NCBI RefSeq assembly: GCF_030272615.1
Contig: NC_081407.1
Location: 141,612,897 to 141,676,896, forward strand
Direction of reading: 5' to 3'
DNA: 64,000 nt
From: Cryptomeria japonica
Lineage: Eukaryota > Streptophyta > Pinopsida > Cupressales > Cupressaceae
The notes under the pieces are model-generated. The model had not been told where the DNA came from. It ran no database searches and saw nothing but the letters and a program-made list of their open reading frames with translations. The position numbers and the translations under genes are program-made. Shown here in pieces: positions 48,265-59,289 of this stretch; positions within the stretch are counted from its first letter, which is position 1; every line of letters starts with the position of its first letter.

Positions 48265-48570
48265 CCTTGAACCTTGAACCCTGAACCACTAAAAAGTAGT
48301 TCAGAGGTTCAAGTTCAAGACTGTACTAGAGAACAAAATATTCAGCCAAACAAAGACTCACACTTTACGAACGCAACTCACAAAAGACTTAATACAACAC
48401 GTTTGAACCTTGAACCTTGGACCACTAAAAAGAAAGTTCAAAGGTTCAAGTTCAACGACAATTATCACAATGTCTATTGACGCCGTATTGAACATAGGCA
48501 TTACTTTATAAACCGACTTTGAACTTTGAACTTTGTACCACTTTTTTGAAAGGTTCAAGGTTCAAGTTGA
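48265..48570 (-). repeat. Three hairpins of TTGAACC/GGTTCAA repeats in left LTR
   Basis: At 48265-48320, 48402-48455 and 48517-48570 a run of (C)TTGAAC(C/T) repeats is followed by a short loop (CCACTAAAAA-type) and the complementary GGTTCAAGTTCAA. Near the 5' end of the LTR in element orientation, where enhancers usually lie. Confidence 0.85.
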
Positions 48571-48795
48571 AGAAAGACCACAAAACGAAAACTTTCTTTG
48601 GATGTGGAAAATTTAAAAGAGCAGACTAACATTGGCTCTAACTGGGGACTGGGACGGTAACGGACTAAGACATGAACCCAAAATATCTGGTTTCGCAAAA
48701 TAAGACTCAGAAGGAAAAGATCTAAACCTCAACAAACTGAACCTACGAGTAATCACAACAAAATTTTATATACAAGACCTGCAGGGGACTCCTGC

Positions 48796-50265
48796 TTACA
48801 ATTTATACAATTTCAAATCCTGCCCATTATAGGTCAAGGAAAGAACGGTACCATCTGGGTATGCAAGTATAAATGAATTTGGTCCTTTTACGTCATGGAT
48901 GTAGAATGACCCCTTCCAAAGTGATTCGAATTTTCCGTGGGCTCCTTTTGGTGCTTTTCTGCTGTCCCAAAGTAAAACCTGATCACCTGACATGAATTTC
49001 CGTGGTCTGGCTCTTCTGTCAAATATTTTCTTGATTCTCATCTGATGGTCTATAATTCGATCAACCAATTTCTCTCTTTCCTCTTCAATTTTCATTAAAT
49101 GCATAATTCTCCTCTCTAGAGAATCCTGAAAATGTACATCCTCTATTACTATTTGTAACTTTGAAGCCACAAGTTCCTGAGGAAGTGATACCTGAGCTCC
49201 TACACCATAGACTAATTCGAAAGGTGACATGCCAATTGCTCTCTTTGGAGTGGTACGGTCTTCCCAAAGAGCTTCATATAACTTTTTATGCCAATCTTTG
49301 AAATTTTCATTAACTAATTTCTTCATAATGTTTATCAGGTTTTTATTACTTGACTCCGCTTGGTCGTTACCCTGTGGGTAATAATCTGAGGAATGAGTAA
49401 GCAAAATCCCATAATCATAGCAAAACATAGAAATTTCAGTGGAGGAGAAATTTGTTGCATTATCAGCCACGAGTTTGTGGGGAACACCAAAACGAACCAA
49501 AATATTTTCCTTTAGAAAATTACAGACAACCTCCGATGTAGTCTTTCTTACCGGAATAGCTTCAACCCATTTTGTGAAGTAATCGGTAGTAGTCAGAATA
49601 TGAGTGTGTCCTTCGCTTGATGTAGGTGACAATGGCCCTATGAAATCTAAACCCCACTGTTTAAATGGTTCATCAATAATCATAGGTCTGAGAGGCAATG
49701 CTGCAAGTTGAGGCTTTGCGGTGAACATTTTACATTTTTCACATTTGGCTACCCAAGCAAAAGCATCTTTGAACATACCTGGCCAATAATAACAATTCCT
49801 CAGGATCTTATAAGCAGTTACTGTTGATGAAAAATGACCGCCACAAGCTTCATCATGAAAAGTTTTCAACAATGATTCTTGGAGTGGTTTATCTACACAG
49901 CGTAAGAAAGTTTTGTCCAACCCTTTTTTGTACAACACATCATTAAAAATGACATACTTGGCAGCCTTCAATCTTAGGTTTCGCCTTTCTCTTGGAGATA
50001 AATGCACCGGACAATCTCCATAAGTCAGATAATAGGCAACATCTGCAAACCAAGTATCTTGAAGTCCAACAAACAGAACTAAGGGCAATTCCTTATTATT
50101 TTCATGTTCATTTTCTGCAAGTAACTTGCATAGACCTTGTCCCCTTACCAATTTGGTCGGCTTTATATCTAAGTCAAATTCCTGAATCTTAGAAACCCAT
50201 GAGGCTCTATTATTCATTCCAATATCCTGCTGTGTTAGAATGCTTTTAACAGCAGAGTGAGGCAC
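48796..50265 (-). CDS. Integrase region of the giant element (489 open codons)
   Basis: Zinc-binding HHCC module in H..ACGGHFSSTVTAYKIL, NCYYWPGMF and CEKCKMF. The catalytic core has all three acidic residues in context: LDFIGPL, LVADNATNF and PQGNDQAESSNK. A C-terminal domain follows (GDQVLLWDSRKAPKG, FESLWKGSFYI), ending at a TAA-type stop about 165 bp before the 3' LTR. Integrase inserts the cDNA into chromosomes. The frame is open here, but upstream pol is broken, so this is a remnant of a polyprotein and not a free gene. Confidence 0.9.
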   Translation of the reverse strand: MPHSAVKSILTQQDIGMNNRASWVSKIQEFDLDIKPTKLVRGQGLCKLLAENEHENNKELPLVLFVGLQDTWFADVAYYLTYGDCPVHLSPRERRNLRLKAAKYVIFNDVLYKKGLDKTFLRCVDKPLQESLLKTFHDEACGGHFSSTVTAYKILRNCYYWPGMFKDAFAWVAKCEKCKMFTAKPQLAALPLRPMIIDEPFKQWGLDFIGPLSPTSSEGHTHILTTTDYFTKWVEAIPVRKTTSEVVCNFLKENILVRFGVPHKLVADNATNFSSTEISMFCYDYGILLTHSSDYYPQGNDQAESSNKNLINIMKKLVNENFKDWHKKLYEALWEDRTTPKRAIGMSPFELVYGVGAQVSLPQELVASKLQIVIEDVHFQDSLERRIMHLMKIEEEREKLVDRIIDHQMRIKKIFDRRARPRKFMSGDQVLLWDSRKAPKGAHGKFESLWKGSFYIHDVKGPNSFILAYPDGTVLSLTYNGQDLKLYKL

Positions 50266-50269
50266 ATAT

Positions 50270-50640
50270 ACTACTGCATGGGAATGAAGAATATAATACC
50301 TAAACTACTTTACAGCCTTCACAACAGCAAATGCCTACTTTTCCATTAGCGAATATTTTAATTCATTCTTTTTCAATGGCACACTCATGAATGCTATGGG
50401 AATTTCTTCAGCTTCTTCATTTTTTTGAAGCAATATTCCTGACATGGTATACTCTGAAGCATAACAATAAATAATGAAATCTTTCTTAAAATCAGGATTA
50501 ACAAGGGTACGAGCATGTGCTATGGCTTTCTTAATTACTTCAAAGGATTTCTTTCCCTCTTAATTCCACTTAAACACTAATTTTTCACTCATTAAGTTCA
50601 CAATATATCAGGTGGTCTCTGCAAAATCTGGAATAAACCT
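50270..50640 (-). pseudogene. Gypsy-type RNase H of the giant element, decayed
   Basis: Conceptual reading gives DFIIYCYASEYTMSGILLQKN, IAFMSVPLKKNELKYS and an H-A-V end next to the integrase. The catalytic Asp of the usual DAS motif is changed (CYAS) and several stops interrupt it. Second RNase H-type domain of this pol. Confidence 0.75.
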
Positions 50641-50655
50641 CATTAAAAAGTTTAC

Positions 50656-51449
50656 CTACCCGAAGAAGGATCTGACTCCATTCCTGTTAGATAGCAAGCT
50701 CAGTGGCTGAATCGCCCTTACCCTTTCAGGATCTACTTTGACACCTTCCTTTGAGACAATATGACCTAGTAATTTACCCTCAATGACACCAAACACTAAT
50801 TTCTTAGGGTTTAAAGACACTCCATGCTCCCGACATCTTTGTAGTACCTGTTTTAAGTCTCTTAAGTGGTCCTTTCGCCCTTTTGAAAATACCGTTAAAT
50901 CATCAAGATATACAACTATTATTTTATCCTTCAGATGACCAAAAGACAAGTCCATGGCTCTCTGAAAGGTTGCTCCAGCATTGATCAGACCAAAAGGCAT
51001 TCTGTTGTATGCAAAGGTACCCCAGGGAGTAATAAAGGTTGTTTTATGCTGATCCTATTTTTGAACACTTATCTGATTGTAACCAAAAAAGCCATCTAAC
51101 ATAGACATCCTGAGCCTGAGACTGTCTGCAAAATATGATCCATTGAGGGTAAAGGATAATTATCCTTCAAACTGGCCTGATTCAAATTTCTAAAATCTAC
51201 ACATATCCCTATTTCTCCATTTTTCTTATGAACAGGAACTATGTTTGCAATCCAAGTAGAATGATGAATAAGATAAATAATCCTTTCTTTCAGCATCTTA
51301 TCTACCTCTCTAAAAATAGCCTCCGCAACTTTAGGGTTGAAACCCCTTAGCTTCTGTCTAAAAGGACTCGCTCCAGGCTTTAAAGGAATATGATGTTGAA
51401 AATGTCCATCTCTAAAGTTTTTCATGTTGTCATAACACCAGACAAACAC
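50656..51449 (-). pseudogene. Reverse transcriptase of the giant element, frameshifted
   Basis: 51449-51096 reads the fingers (HHIPLKPGASPFRQKLRG, NIVPVHKKNGEI, CVDFRNLNQASLKDNYPLP). One frameshift and a stop follow near 51090-51040. 51000-50656 reads MPFGLINAGATFQRAMD, VVYLDDLTVFS (catalytic YLDD intact) and GHIVSKEG. It copies element RNA to DNA in an active element; here it is inactivated. Confidence 0.9.
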
Positions 51450-51452
51450 ATC

Positions 51453-51848
51453 TCAAAATTCCATTAAGAGACTTATGAATCCCTGTTTTTCCTCAAACGT
51501 ACAACATTTTCCTAAGTTAACATACTTAGGATCTTCCTCTGTTCCAATGTTGACTCTTTCATATCCTCCTGTATCCTGTGCTATAGGAATCTGCTCATCC
51601 TTCCTTTGCCTTAAGGCATCATGATGATCAAAAAGACACTCCAAAGAAACCAAACCTTTAGGAATCCTATTTCCCTTTAACTGCAGTACCCCTTCATTTG
51701 CCTCTTGTTTTAAATCTAGAGAGAACTCTCTACATTCTGAGGTTGAACCTTCAAAGAAAGTAGCTATAAACATCTCTGCACATTGCAAGAAATTCTTGAT
51801 CTGCTGATCATTTTCAAACACCTGCCAAAATATTGCGTTATCAGGCAC
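51453..51848 (-). pseudogene. Linker between archaeal-type RNase H and RT
   Basis: 131 open codons in the gag-pol frame without a recognised motif, between the RNase H-like segment and RT. Confidence 0.6.
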
Positions 51849-51899
51849 ACTTGGTCAATAAATCAATTCCACTCGATAAGTATCATCTGTAAATTCTGG

Positions 51900-52289
51900 A
51901 TGTGGAATCAGAAGAGAAGTCAATACTGCTAGAGAATCAGCTTTAGCATTTTGCTCTCTAAGAAAAGCTTCAATAAAGAATGCATCAAACTCTTTAATCT
52001 CATCCCATAACCTATTCCTATAATTCCTCAATCTCTCATTCTTAACGCTAAATAACCCCTTGACTTGCTTCACAATCAACTCTGCATCCCCTTTAACTCA
52101 TAGCAACTTTATTCCCAATTTCTTTGCTTTAGACAGTCCTAACAACAAAGCCTCATACTCGGCTGTATTATTTGTATTCATAAACTGTAACTTAAAGGAA
52201 AATGGGATAAGCCTTCCAGAAGGAGGAATTAAAACAACCCCTGCCCCTGAACCAGATGATGAACAACTGCCATCAAACTCCATATTCCA
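51900..52289 (-). pseudogene. Archaeal-type RNase H domain between protease and RT
   Basis: Reads WNMEFDGSCSSSGSGAGVVL (first Asp), NTNNTAEYEALLLGLSKAKKLG (Glu), then after a stop near 52098 GDAELIVKQVKG (Asp) and LREQNAKADSLAVL (last Asp). This four-acid layout with FDGS..GAG and AEY.AL is that of archaeal/bacterial-type RNase H domains acquired by Tat-clade gypsy elements. There, as I know it, the domain usually follows RT and the native RNase H; here it precedes RT. Confidence 0.8.
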
Positions 52290-52464
52290 AAGTTCATTGG
52301 CTCTTTGTGATTGGTGAGCTGAAGCTATAACCTCATTGTTAGACAAAATCATATAGTTACCAAAGTCACATTCTTGATACAAAATTTGTGCTTTAGGATC
52401 ATCTGTTGGGAAAATAGTAAACTTAGACTTTGGTTCTGGTTGCAAACTAACTTGTCTTTTCCCA

Positions 52465-52838
52465 ATAGGAATGGTGTCTTGGGACCAATCCATCTTAATT
52501 TCACCACCTAGGTCTTTGCAAAAGATCTGACTAAGTAGCATGCCATAACTTGCCGGGATATCAGCTACTAAAATAGTCAACCTAACATGTTTATCAGGAT
52601 GTACAGCAAGAGTCACTTGTGCATCTTTAATTTGTCCTACAAGAGGAATTTGTTTGGAATCCATGGAATAACACCTTCCAAAGGTTCTTGTTAAAGATAA
52701 CCCTAAGGCCTTAGCTACAACAGATGGCATAATATTATCTGAGGCACCGGAATCAATAATACAATTATTCAATCTATGTCCATTTATGAACAGAGATACA
52801 TAAAAAGGGTCAGGTTTAGGCTCAAAAATAGGAATCAT
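52465..52838 (-). pseudogene. Aspartic protease of the giant element
   Basis: Retropepsin-like: FINGHRLNNCIIDSGASDNIMP carries the DSGA active site, followed by VRLTILVADIPASYGMLLSQ. It would cut the polyprotein. Open here, and continuous in frame with gag upstream and RNase H downstream. Confidence 0.85.
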
Positions 52839-52937
52839 TTCATCAGTTTGATTACCAATAATATTAGGTGAAATTTCAGGGCTGACTGGACGTGTTGAAT
52901 CTTGATATTGTGGTATCGAGGCAAGGTTAACTGACTG

Positions 52938-54464
52938 CTAAGTTGTCCCAATTTGTGCAGAAGCATTGTTCCCTTTAACAAATTTAACAAGCCTATCAAG
53001 TTCTTTAGGATTCAATTTCAGATATTCCGCTGGTGAGATTTGAATTTTAAAAGATTTAAAAAATTCTATTATATCAAATGGACTGACCATATCTACAGGG
53101 TTTAACAATGGAATTTCTTGTACCTGTAAATCATTGTTATGAGAACAAGAGAAGATTTCTTTACCTTTGAAACTTCCAGCTAAGGATGAAGAAGCCCCTT
53201 GAGACTTGATATTGTGCTGGTTTCTGGTTAATACTGCACATGAAGGATCTTCTAAGGTAACCAAAATGTCGCCTCCTCTTTCTGAATCTGACTCATACTC
53301 TAGGAAGTGTATTTCAGAGTCGCCAGGCTGCCCTAAAGATTCTTCTTTGTTTACTTCCCTCAGCATCTCCTTTGAACCCATCAATTGTGTATAGCGTACC
53401 ATTTCAGGACAAGAGTTTCCATCATGATCATCAGTAAGATGAAAGACACACATATTAGCTTTTGATGGAGGTGCTTCAATGGCCAACCTTTGTTGCAAAG
53501 GAGGTAATTGTGGTACTCTTACTCCAGTTCCAGTTGATTAATTTGGAAACCTTCTAGGAACATCTTGGTAAGGCTGAGGATATGTCACATTAGACTTAGG
53601 CAATTGTCTCTTAAGTGTTATGACATCATTCATTAACCTTTGAATTACAGGGTCTGATGAAGTAGTTGATGTTGAGGCTTGTGCAGTGGAGGTTTGAACT
53701 TCTCTTTTCCATTTCCCTACTGTAATTAGATCATCCTCCAATTCAATTGCTAGGGTCTTAGCAACTTCTAGGTTTTGTACTCTCTACCTACGAATCAAGA
53801 AATTTATCTCTGAGGGCATTGAATTGATAAAGAAACACTTCAAATTATCACCAGAGGGTCTTTGATTAATGAGGATTTTATGAAGTATCTTGTTAAATCT
53901 AGCCACAAAATCTCTCATAGTTTCAAGAATCTCTTTTTTAAGCTGCGCTAATTGAGCCAAAAGAAAATGCTCATCCTCAGCTAACTTGAACCTGGCTTCA
54001 AATTTTGTCTTAATATCTTGCCAGTTCGTAATATCACCATTCGATAAATGGTAGAACCAATCTGTAGCTGCATCAGTTAATGTTTGAACAAAAAGTCTAA
54101 CTGCTACATCCTCATGCTAAATTGCTAATACACCACATGCCGCATGAAAAGCATTCAAATGCTCACTAGTTGTGACTTTTCCATCTCCACTAAACTTAGG
54201 TAAGTGATCTCGCAAGATTTTTGGTAGAGGGTTTAAATTAGCCCCTAAAGCAAGTGGTCCTACAGTTGGTCCCCAAGGATTATTCACAGCCATTGGTAAG
54301 ATAATGTTCAAAGGCATAGGGTTGAAAATCGTAGGAAGGGAAACACAATGCAATGTCAGGGCATGACAAGTAGATGATGTGGGTATATGAGAAAAAGCAC
54401 TAGGAGGTCTACTCCTCGCTCTTCTTTGTGACGTAAAGGAAGTAGAAAAACTCAAATTCTGCAA
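52938..54464 (-). pseudogene. gag of the giant element
   Basis: In-frame segments 54464-54117, about 54116-53745, 53741-53538 and 53498-52938, separated by single stops (TAG at 54117-54119 and 52938-52940, TAA at 53538-53540). The capsid-like core reads LPKFSGDGKVTTSEHLNAFHAAC, DWFYHL and WQDIKTKFEARF. A zinc-knuckle variant CX2HX4HX4C (53450-53409; C-H-H-C) replaces the usual CCHC. The exact start is uncertain. Confidence 0.85.
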
Positions 54465-54635
54465 TTCTTGAAAAACTGAATCAATAACTCCTTCACGCCT
54501 CTAGGACCTCGTATACCTTTTGGACTCCAGTCTGTTTACAAAATATATCTCTAATGTTTTACCAGAATGAATTCTAAAGCTAATCACAAGATAGCCCTAT
54601 ACATCTTATGATTTTATTACTGATCTCTTATTCGA

Positions 54636-54654
54636 CTCCCCAGCAGAGTCGCCA
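54636..54654 (-). other. Primer-binding site of the giant element
   Basis: The plus strand reads like a tRNA 3' end, CTCCCCAGCAGAGTCGCCA, preceded by TTCGA like a T-loop; the minus strand TGGCGACTCTGCTGGGGAG is the complement. It begins six bases after the 5' LTR edge. I cannot name the tRNA with certainty; Tat/Ogre elements are known to use non-initiator tRNAs. Confidence 0.75.
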
Positions 54655-55377
54655 AAAAACTATTAGTTAACAAATTTGTCTTTTATACATTGTATTCTTA
54701 AATCTCTGTATGCCCATTAATTAAAAGACAAAAGCAACTAACAGTTGGATAATTCTAGGAAATAATTATCCTTTGCATATGGGTACAGCTCCCCAACAAA
54801 GAATGATTTTCAATCATCTCTAATTTATTGTAATTTAGTTTGCATACTTTTTACCCGAAAGTACTTAAAGGCAGATTTATATTCACTTGTCAGCACACAA
54901 TGAATATATTCTCAATTAATAACACCAATTCTCTCATGAAGTTCACAAACTTCAAGCATTTGTTTTTCAGAGGAAAACGCATTCTATGTGCATTCACATA
55001 TAATGAGAAGAAAGGTAAAAAACTCCTCATTCAAACTAAATCCACACAGAGATTATCACCCAAATCTATTAAACTCACAGATTTAATACTACAGAAATTG
55101 CAACAATTTTATTCATAAAAACTATTCTTTTCTTTCTCAAAACATCATGAAAAACATATTTTTATCTATTGCATTCCTCTTCCCCCAAAAATCTTTCGGA
55201 CAATAACAGAGTCTTTTTCATCCCTTATATAGCCACAGCAAGGCTTACAGTAAAAGTGGGAAACACGAAAAAACTAACTTTCCGCCCCGTGAAGTTCAAC
55301 AAAATTTACCAAATGAAACTATCTTTTCCCCTTATCAGAAAACAAAGCCTATTGTGTAAAAAAAACATAAAAAAGTT

Positions 55378-58300
55378 CTAAGAAACAGATTCTTTCTTCC
55401 AATCAGAAAATGTCGTAATGAAGTGTTGGATAACAGGCTTATGTGGAAGCCCCACGTGTGCTATACGTTGTTTCCACACCTCCTTTTCCTTGTGAACCTG
55501 CGCAACCTTATCGGAGTGGCTATCCAGATGTCCAATACACAGGAAGAGAAGCGACTCAATTTTAGCAATAGTAGTTAGGTCATCTGAGACCAAGCCTTTA
55601 GCCTCCTTCACATAGTTAATCTTTTTCTCAAAAGATTTTGTTATTACTTCGACGGTTTCTAGTGTCCCGTCACTTTTTAGGCACTTAATTCCAATGCATA
55701 AGAGCTCATTTCACATGGAGGTGGTTAACTCTGCAAGTTGGTCTGCCAATTTTCTGAATTCTTCATATGCCTATTTTATCAGTGAATTCCTCCATTCAAT
55801 GTTCTTTTGGCAGACATACAAGATGCTATCATCCAGTCCTGGCACTGGTTTCTCAACCAGGAATTTCATAACTCCATAAGTCTATACTGCCCGCATCTGT
55901 GTAGTCTTTGTTTCCCATTCCACCTTTTCATTTTTCCAATTACTTATTTCAGTCTCCAATTCCCTCATTACTTGTATTGCCCCATTATGGACTTTACTCA
56001 AGTTCCCAAAATACTCAACTCCAGATTTCCGCATCTGCTCCAACCACTCCATTACGGTCTCTATTATCAGTCTACATTTCTGTATTTGTTCTAAGGTTTT
56101 CTGATTGACCGGGGACTTTGGATCAAATGATGTAGGCAATTGAGACAAGGATTGAGGATTCAGACTATTTATTGCCTCAATGTACTCTGCCATTCTGCAC
56201 AACATCTCCTTCATTCGATGTTTGTCCCTTTCATCTTTCCAAGTTCTTGTGATAATCTTCTTAGTTGAAGCTTCAAGATGAAGGACGTCTGTGGCATGCC
56301 TAGCAATCCCTATGTTCACTTTTTCAATAGTAAAATCTTGAACTGTAGGACTTTCTATCTTAGCATCTGTCAATGGATGTGCAATCTCTGCCACCCAATT
56401 TCCACTGTCAACATCAAAATCAATTTTTGACACAGTCTTTGATTTCTTGGCTTTGGGAGTCTTTCCCAGGCACTTACTCACCATATCTTCTATCGGAATG
56501 GAGGCGGGGACTATGTTTCTCTTCTTGCTGCCAAGCATATTATCCAACCAAATTGGGCCTGTGGAAACTGGAGTCTTTCCAAAATCAGTTCCTACATCTT
56601 TTTCATCTCTTATCACCATGATAGAGTCTACCTGAAAGGTTTCCTGTTCTTGCTGGCTGGTTTTCTCATCATTTAGATTTTACTGCTCTGAACCTGGATT
56701 ATCTTGAAGGGCATCCATTTCAAGATCAACCACTACTGTGTCTGGAGGAGAGGATCTTCTTTTACTCCTGGTTCTAGAGCGGGTAACTCTAACAGGAGTC
56801 AATTGCCCTTTTCTTTGTAATGCCCTGCGCTTCTGCTCACCTTTATTCCTTTTGTGAAAATGACCTGCATCACAAGATTGAATAAATGTATTAGAAACCA
56901 GGCTCTTAGAGGATGAAGTTGAACCCTTCTGCCGACTTTGCCTCAATCGGTGTTGCTTAAGCCATTTCTTTGTTTTTCGTATAACCATGAAGGTTCTAGT
57001 CTGAATATCTTCCTCCTCATTTTTCTCCCAATCTATCTCTGAGATTACCTCTGGCTGCTTATCTTCAACAAACTGTGAATCAATTAAATCTTTTCCATTA
57101 TCCTCAATATGAGCAATGTTTATTTCTAGGCCATACTCTCTTACTTGTTGCACAGTGAATCTTAGGTGGGCTCTTCTCCGGACCTCATACTCATCCTCAC
57201 AGTTTACCCAGAAATCTTCTAGACTTGGCATATGCTGAAAATGTTCCCTAATTGTAAGATGAGCCGTTGCAAAGCCTTTAATATCAAAGTTAGTGCAAGG
57301 AATATACATTTTGAAATTGAACTGTTTGAACTCTAGTTCTAGGTTCAAGGCATCTGAAACACTATTGCAAGTGTAATGTGTTAGTTCAATAGGGAAAGAT
57401 ACTCCTGTTTGATGTTTTTCTCTGTATTTATTTTCTATATGGGCAAGCTGTCTACTTACTTCCATTAGCACCTATCTATTAAAGACATAACTCGGCAATT
57501 TATAGGGTTCTTCTTCAAAGCCACCAACCCTCAAATAAGTGAATCTAGAAAACTGAATATAGACACTGCCGTAGGTACTTATAAACTGCATAGCTTCCTC
57601 GGTCAATCTGTTATGCATATCTCCCCTCAATTCAAATACTATCCTACCTAGGAAAATATTTTGAACTTTATAATAATTTTTTGCTACCCTATGTTGCTGT
57701 AAATGTGGATGGTACTCATAGATTTTCATATTATTCTACCAAACTTCATGGAATAAACCTGTCCATTGTCGTATACAAGCTAAGCAATATATAAGATAGG
57801 AAGACATATAGAAATTCTTGTTTCCAAAGCAGCTTAAGCCCTCATGCATTCTCTCTGCAATTAACTCAACCCAGTCTATATATCTTTTCTCACCAAAGAT
57901 AACCTGGACAAAGAAATACATCCAATCTTCCCAGTAATAGGCAATCTGATTTCCCCGCATTCTATGTAAGAGAATGATTATATCCCTTACTTCTTGAATC
58001 ATGTGATCATAGGTTAATGGGCTGGGAAACCTAGAACCTCCCTTTTGTAATTTCAACAACCAATTCCTAGCAATAACACTTCGGTAATAGGCCTTTTTTT
58101 CTGAGAAAAACCCTTGTGACTTGCAAACCGTCTAGTCTTCATTTTGTTCTTTCTCAGGAATTCTCATTACTGTAGCAATGGTTTGCCGACTAATTACCAG
58201 CAAACTTTTCCCCTTTACATCCCTAATACACCTCTCAACAGGGTCATATCTGCTCATACATTCTAAAACTAACTCTGGACATGATACGACAGGGGGAAAT

Positions 58301-58479
58301 GCTGCAGCTTCAATTAACCCACTGTCTAGAATCTTCTGCATTAATGGGGTATTGGCAGAATCACGTGTTCTTTCATGAAATTCCTCTAAATTCACTGATG
58401 GCAAGAAGGTGTCTCCTATGTCTGGCAGGGAATAGACTAAACCAGATTTTGGGTCCGGCTGAGGTGGTTTTGGTCTCAT
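55378..58479 (-). pseudogene. LTR-encoded accessory ORF, right copy (nonsense-only decay)
   Basis: One frame is kept over 3,102 bp. Stops specific to this copy: TAG 58132-58134 (Trp in the left LTR), TAG 57736-57738 and 57472-57474 (Gln), TAA 56680-56682 (Gln), TAG 55882-55884 (Gln). Two more (55771-55773, 55711-55713) are shared with the left LTR. One 3-base insertion near 57677 (extra Tyr) keeps frame. The segment from 56619 is open for 245 codons and shows the join to the C-terminal coiled-coil part that is frameshifted in the left copy. Confidence 0.85.
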
Positions 58480-58983
58480 CTTTACTCAATAACAGGAAAA
58501 GTGCACAGCAAGAAGAATGGACTGAACTAACTGAAATAATGAACAACACCTTTGAATTTATGCAATTTAACAGGGAAGAAAGAAGAACTTTGAGTTCACC
58601 TTTCATGCAGAACTGAAAATCCACACAAAGCTGAGAAAAGAAACTACCGCCGCCGCTACTTCCCCACTAACTGATTTGAACAAACAACTGAGGCCAATAA
58701 TTTATTTTCAAAGAAACAGACTTATAACATAACCTGAAATGTTTGTTGCACGACTCTTTATGACTCCCGCCTGTCAGATTATCCGTGCCCATTGTGCCGA
58801 AAGGATTTGATCCTGACACCCTATTAATTCCTACGTGCTTTCTCCTTTCATATCTTTCCTCAACATGATTATCTCTAGTACGGATGTCATTATCATTCAT
58901 TTCCTTTGAGGTTCATCATTCAAATCCGGAATATTCCTTTATATGCCGATACTTCATTACTTGATCTTCAAAATTATCTATCC

Positions 58984-59289
58984 TCGAACCTTGAACCCTA
59001 AACCACTAAAAAGTAGTTCGGAGGTTCAAGTTCAAGACTGCACTAGAGAACAAAACATTCAGCCAAACAAAGACTCACACTTTACAAACGCGACTCACAA
59101 AAGACTTAATACAACACGTTTGAACCTTGAACCTTGAACCACTAAAAACAAAGTTCAAAGGTTCAAGTTCAACGACAATTATCACAAAGTCTATTGACGC
59201 CCTATTGAACACAACCATTACTTTATAAACCGACTTTGAACTTTGAACTTTGAACCACTTTTTTGAAAGGTTCAAGGTTCAAGTTCAAG
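58984..59289 (-). repeat. Three hairpins of TTGAACC/GGTTCAA repeats in right LTR
   Basis: 58984-59037, 59120-59172 and 59234-59289 match the left LTR set, confirming that they belong to the element. Confidence 0.85.

Larger units (their letters stand above)
43951..48631 (-). mobile_element. 3' LTR of the giant element (4,681 bp)
   Basis: Ends form TGTTAG/CTAACA. From its 5' end (48631) it holds about 870 bp with three hairpins and TATA-like sites, then the long ORF (47762 to about 45059), then about 1.1 kb of tail. Confidence 0.92.

Noticed and set aside
54631-54654. Possible tRNA fragment
   Set aside because: The TTCGA...GCCA stretch is the primer-binding site next to the 5' LTR; no tRNA body is present.
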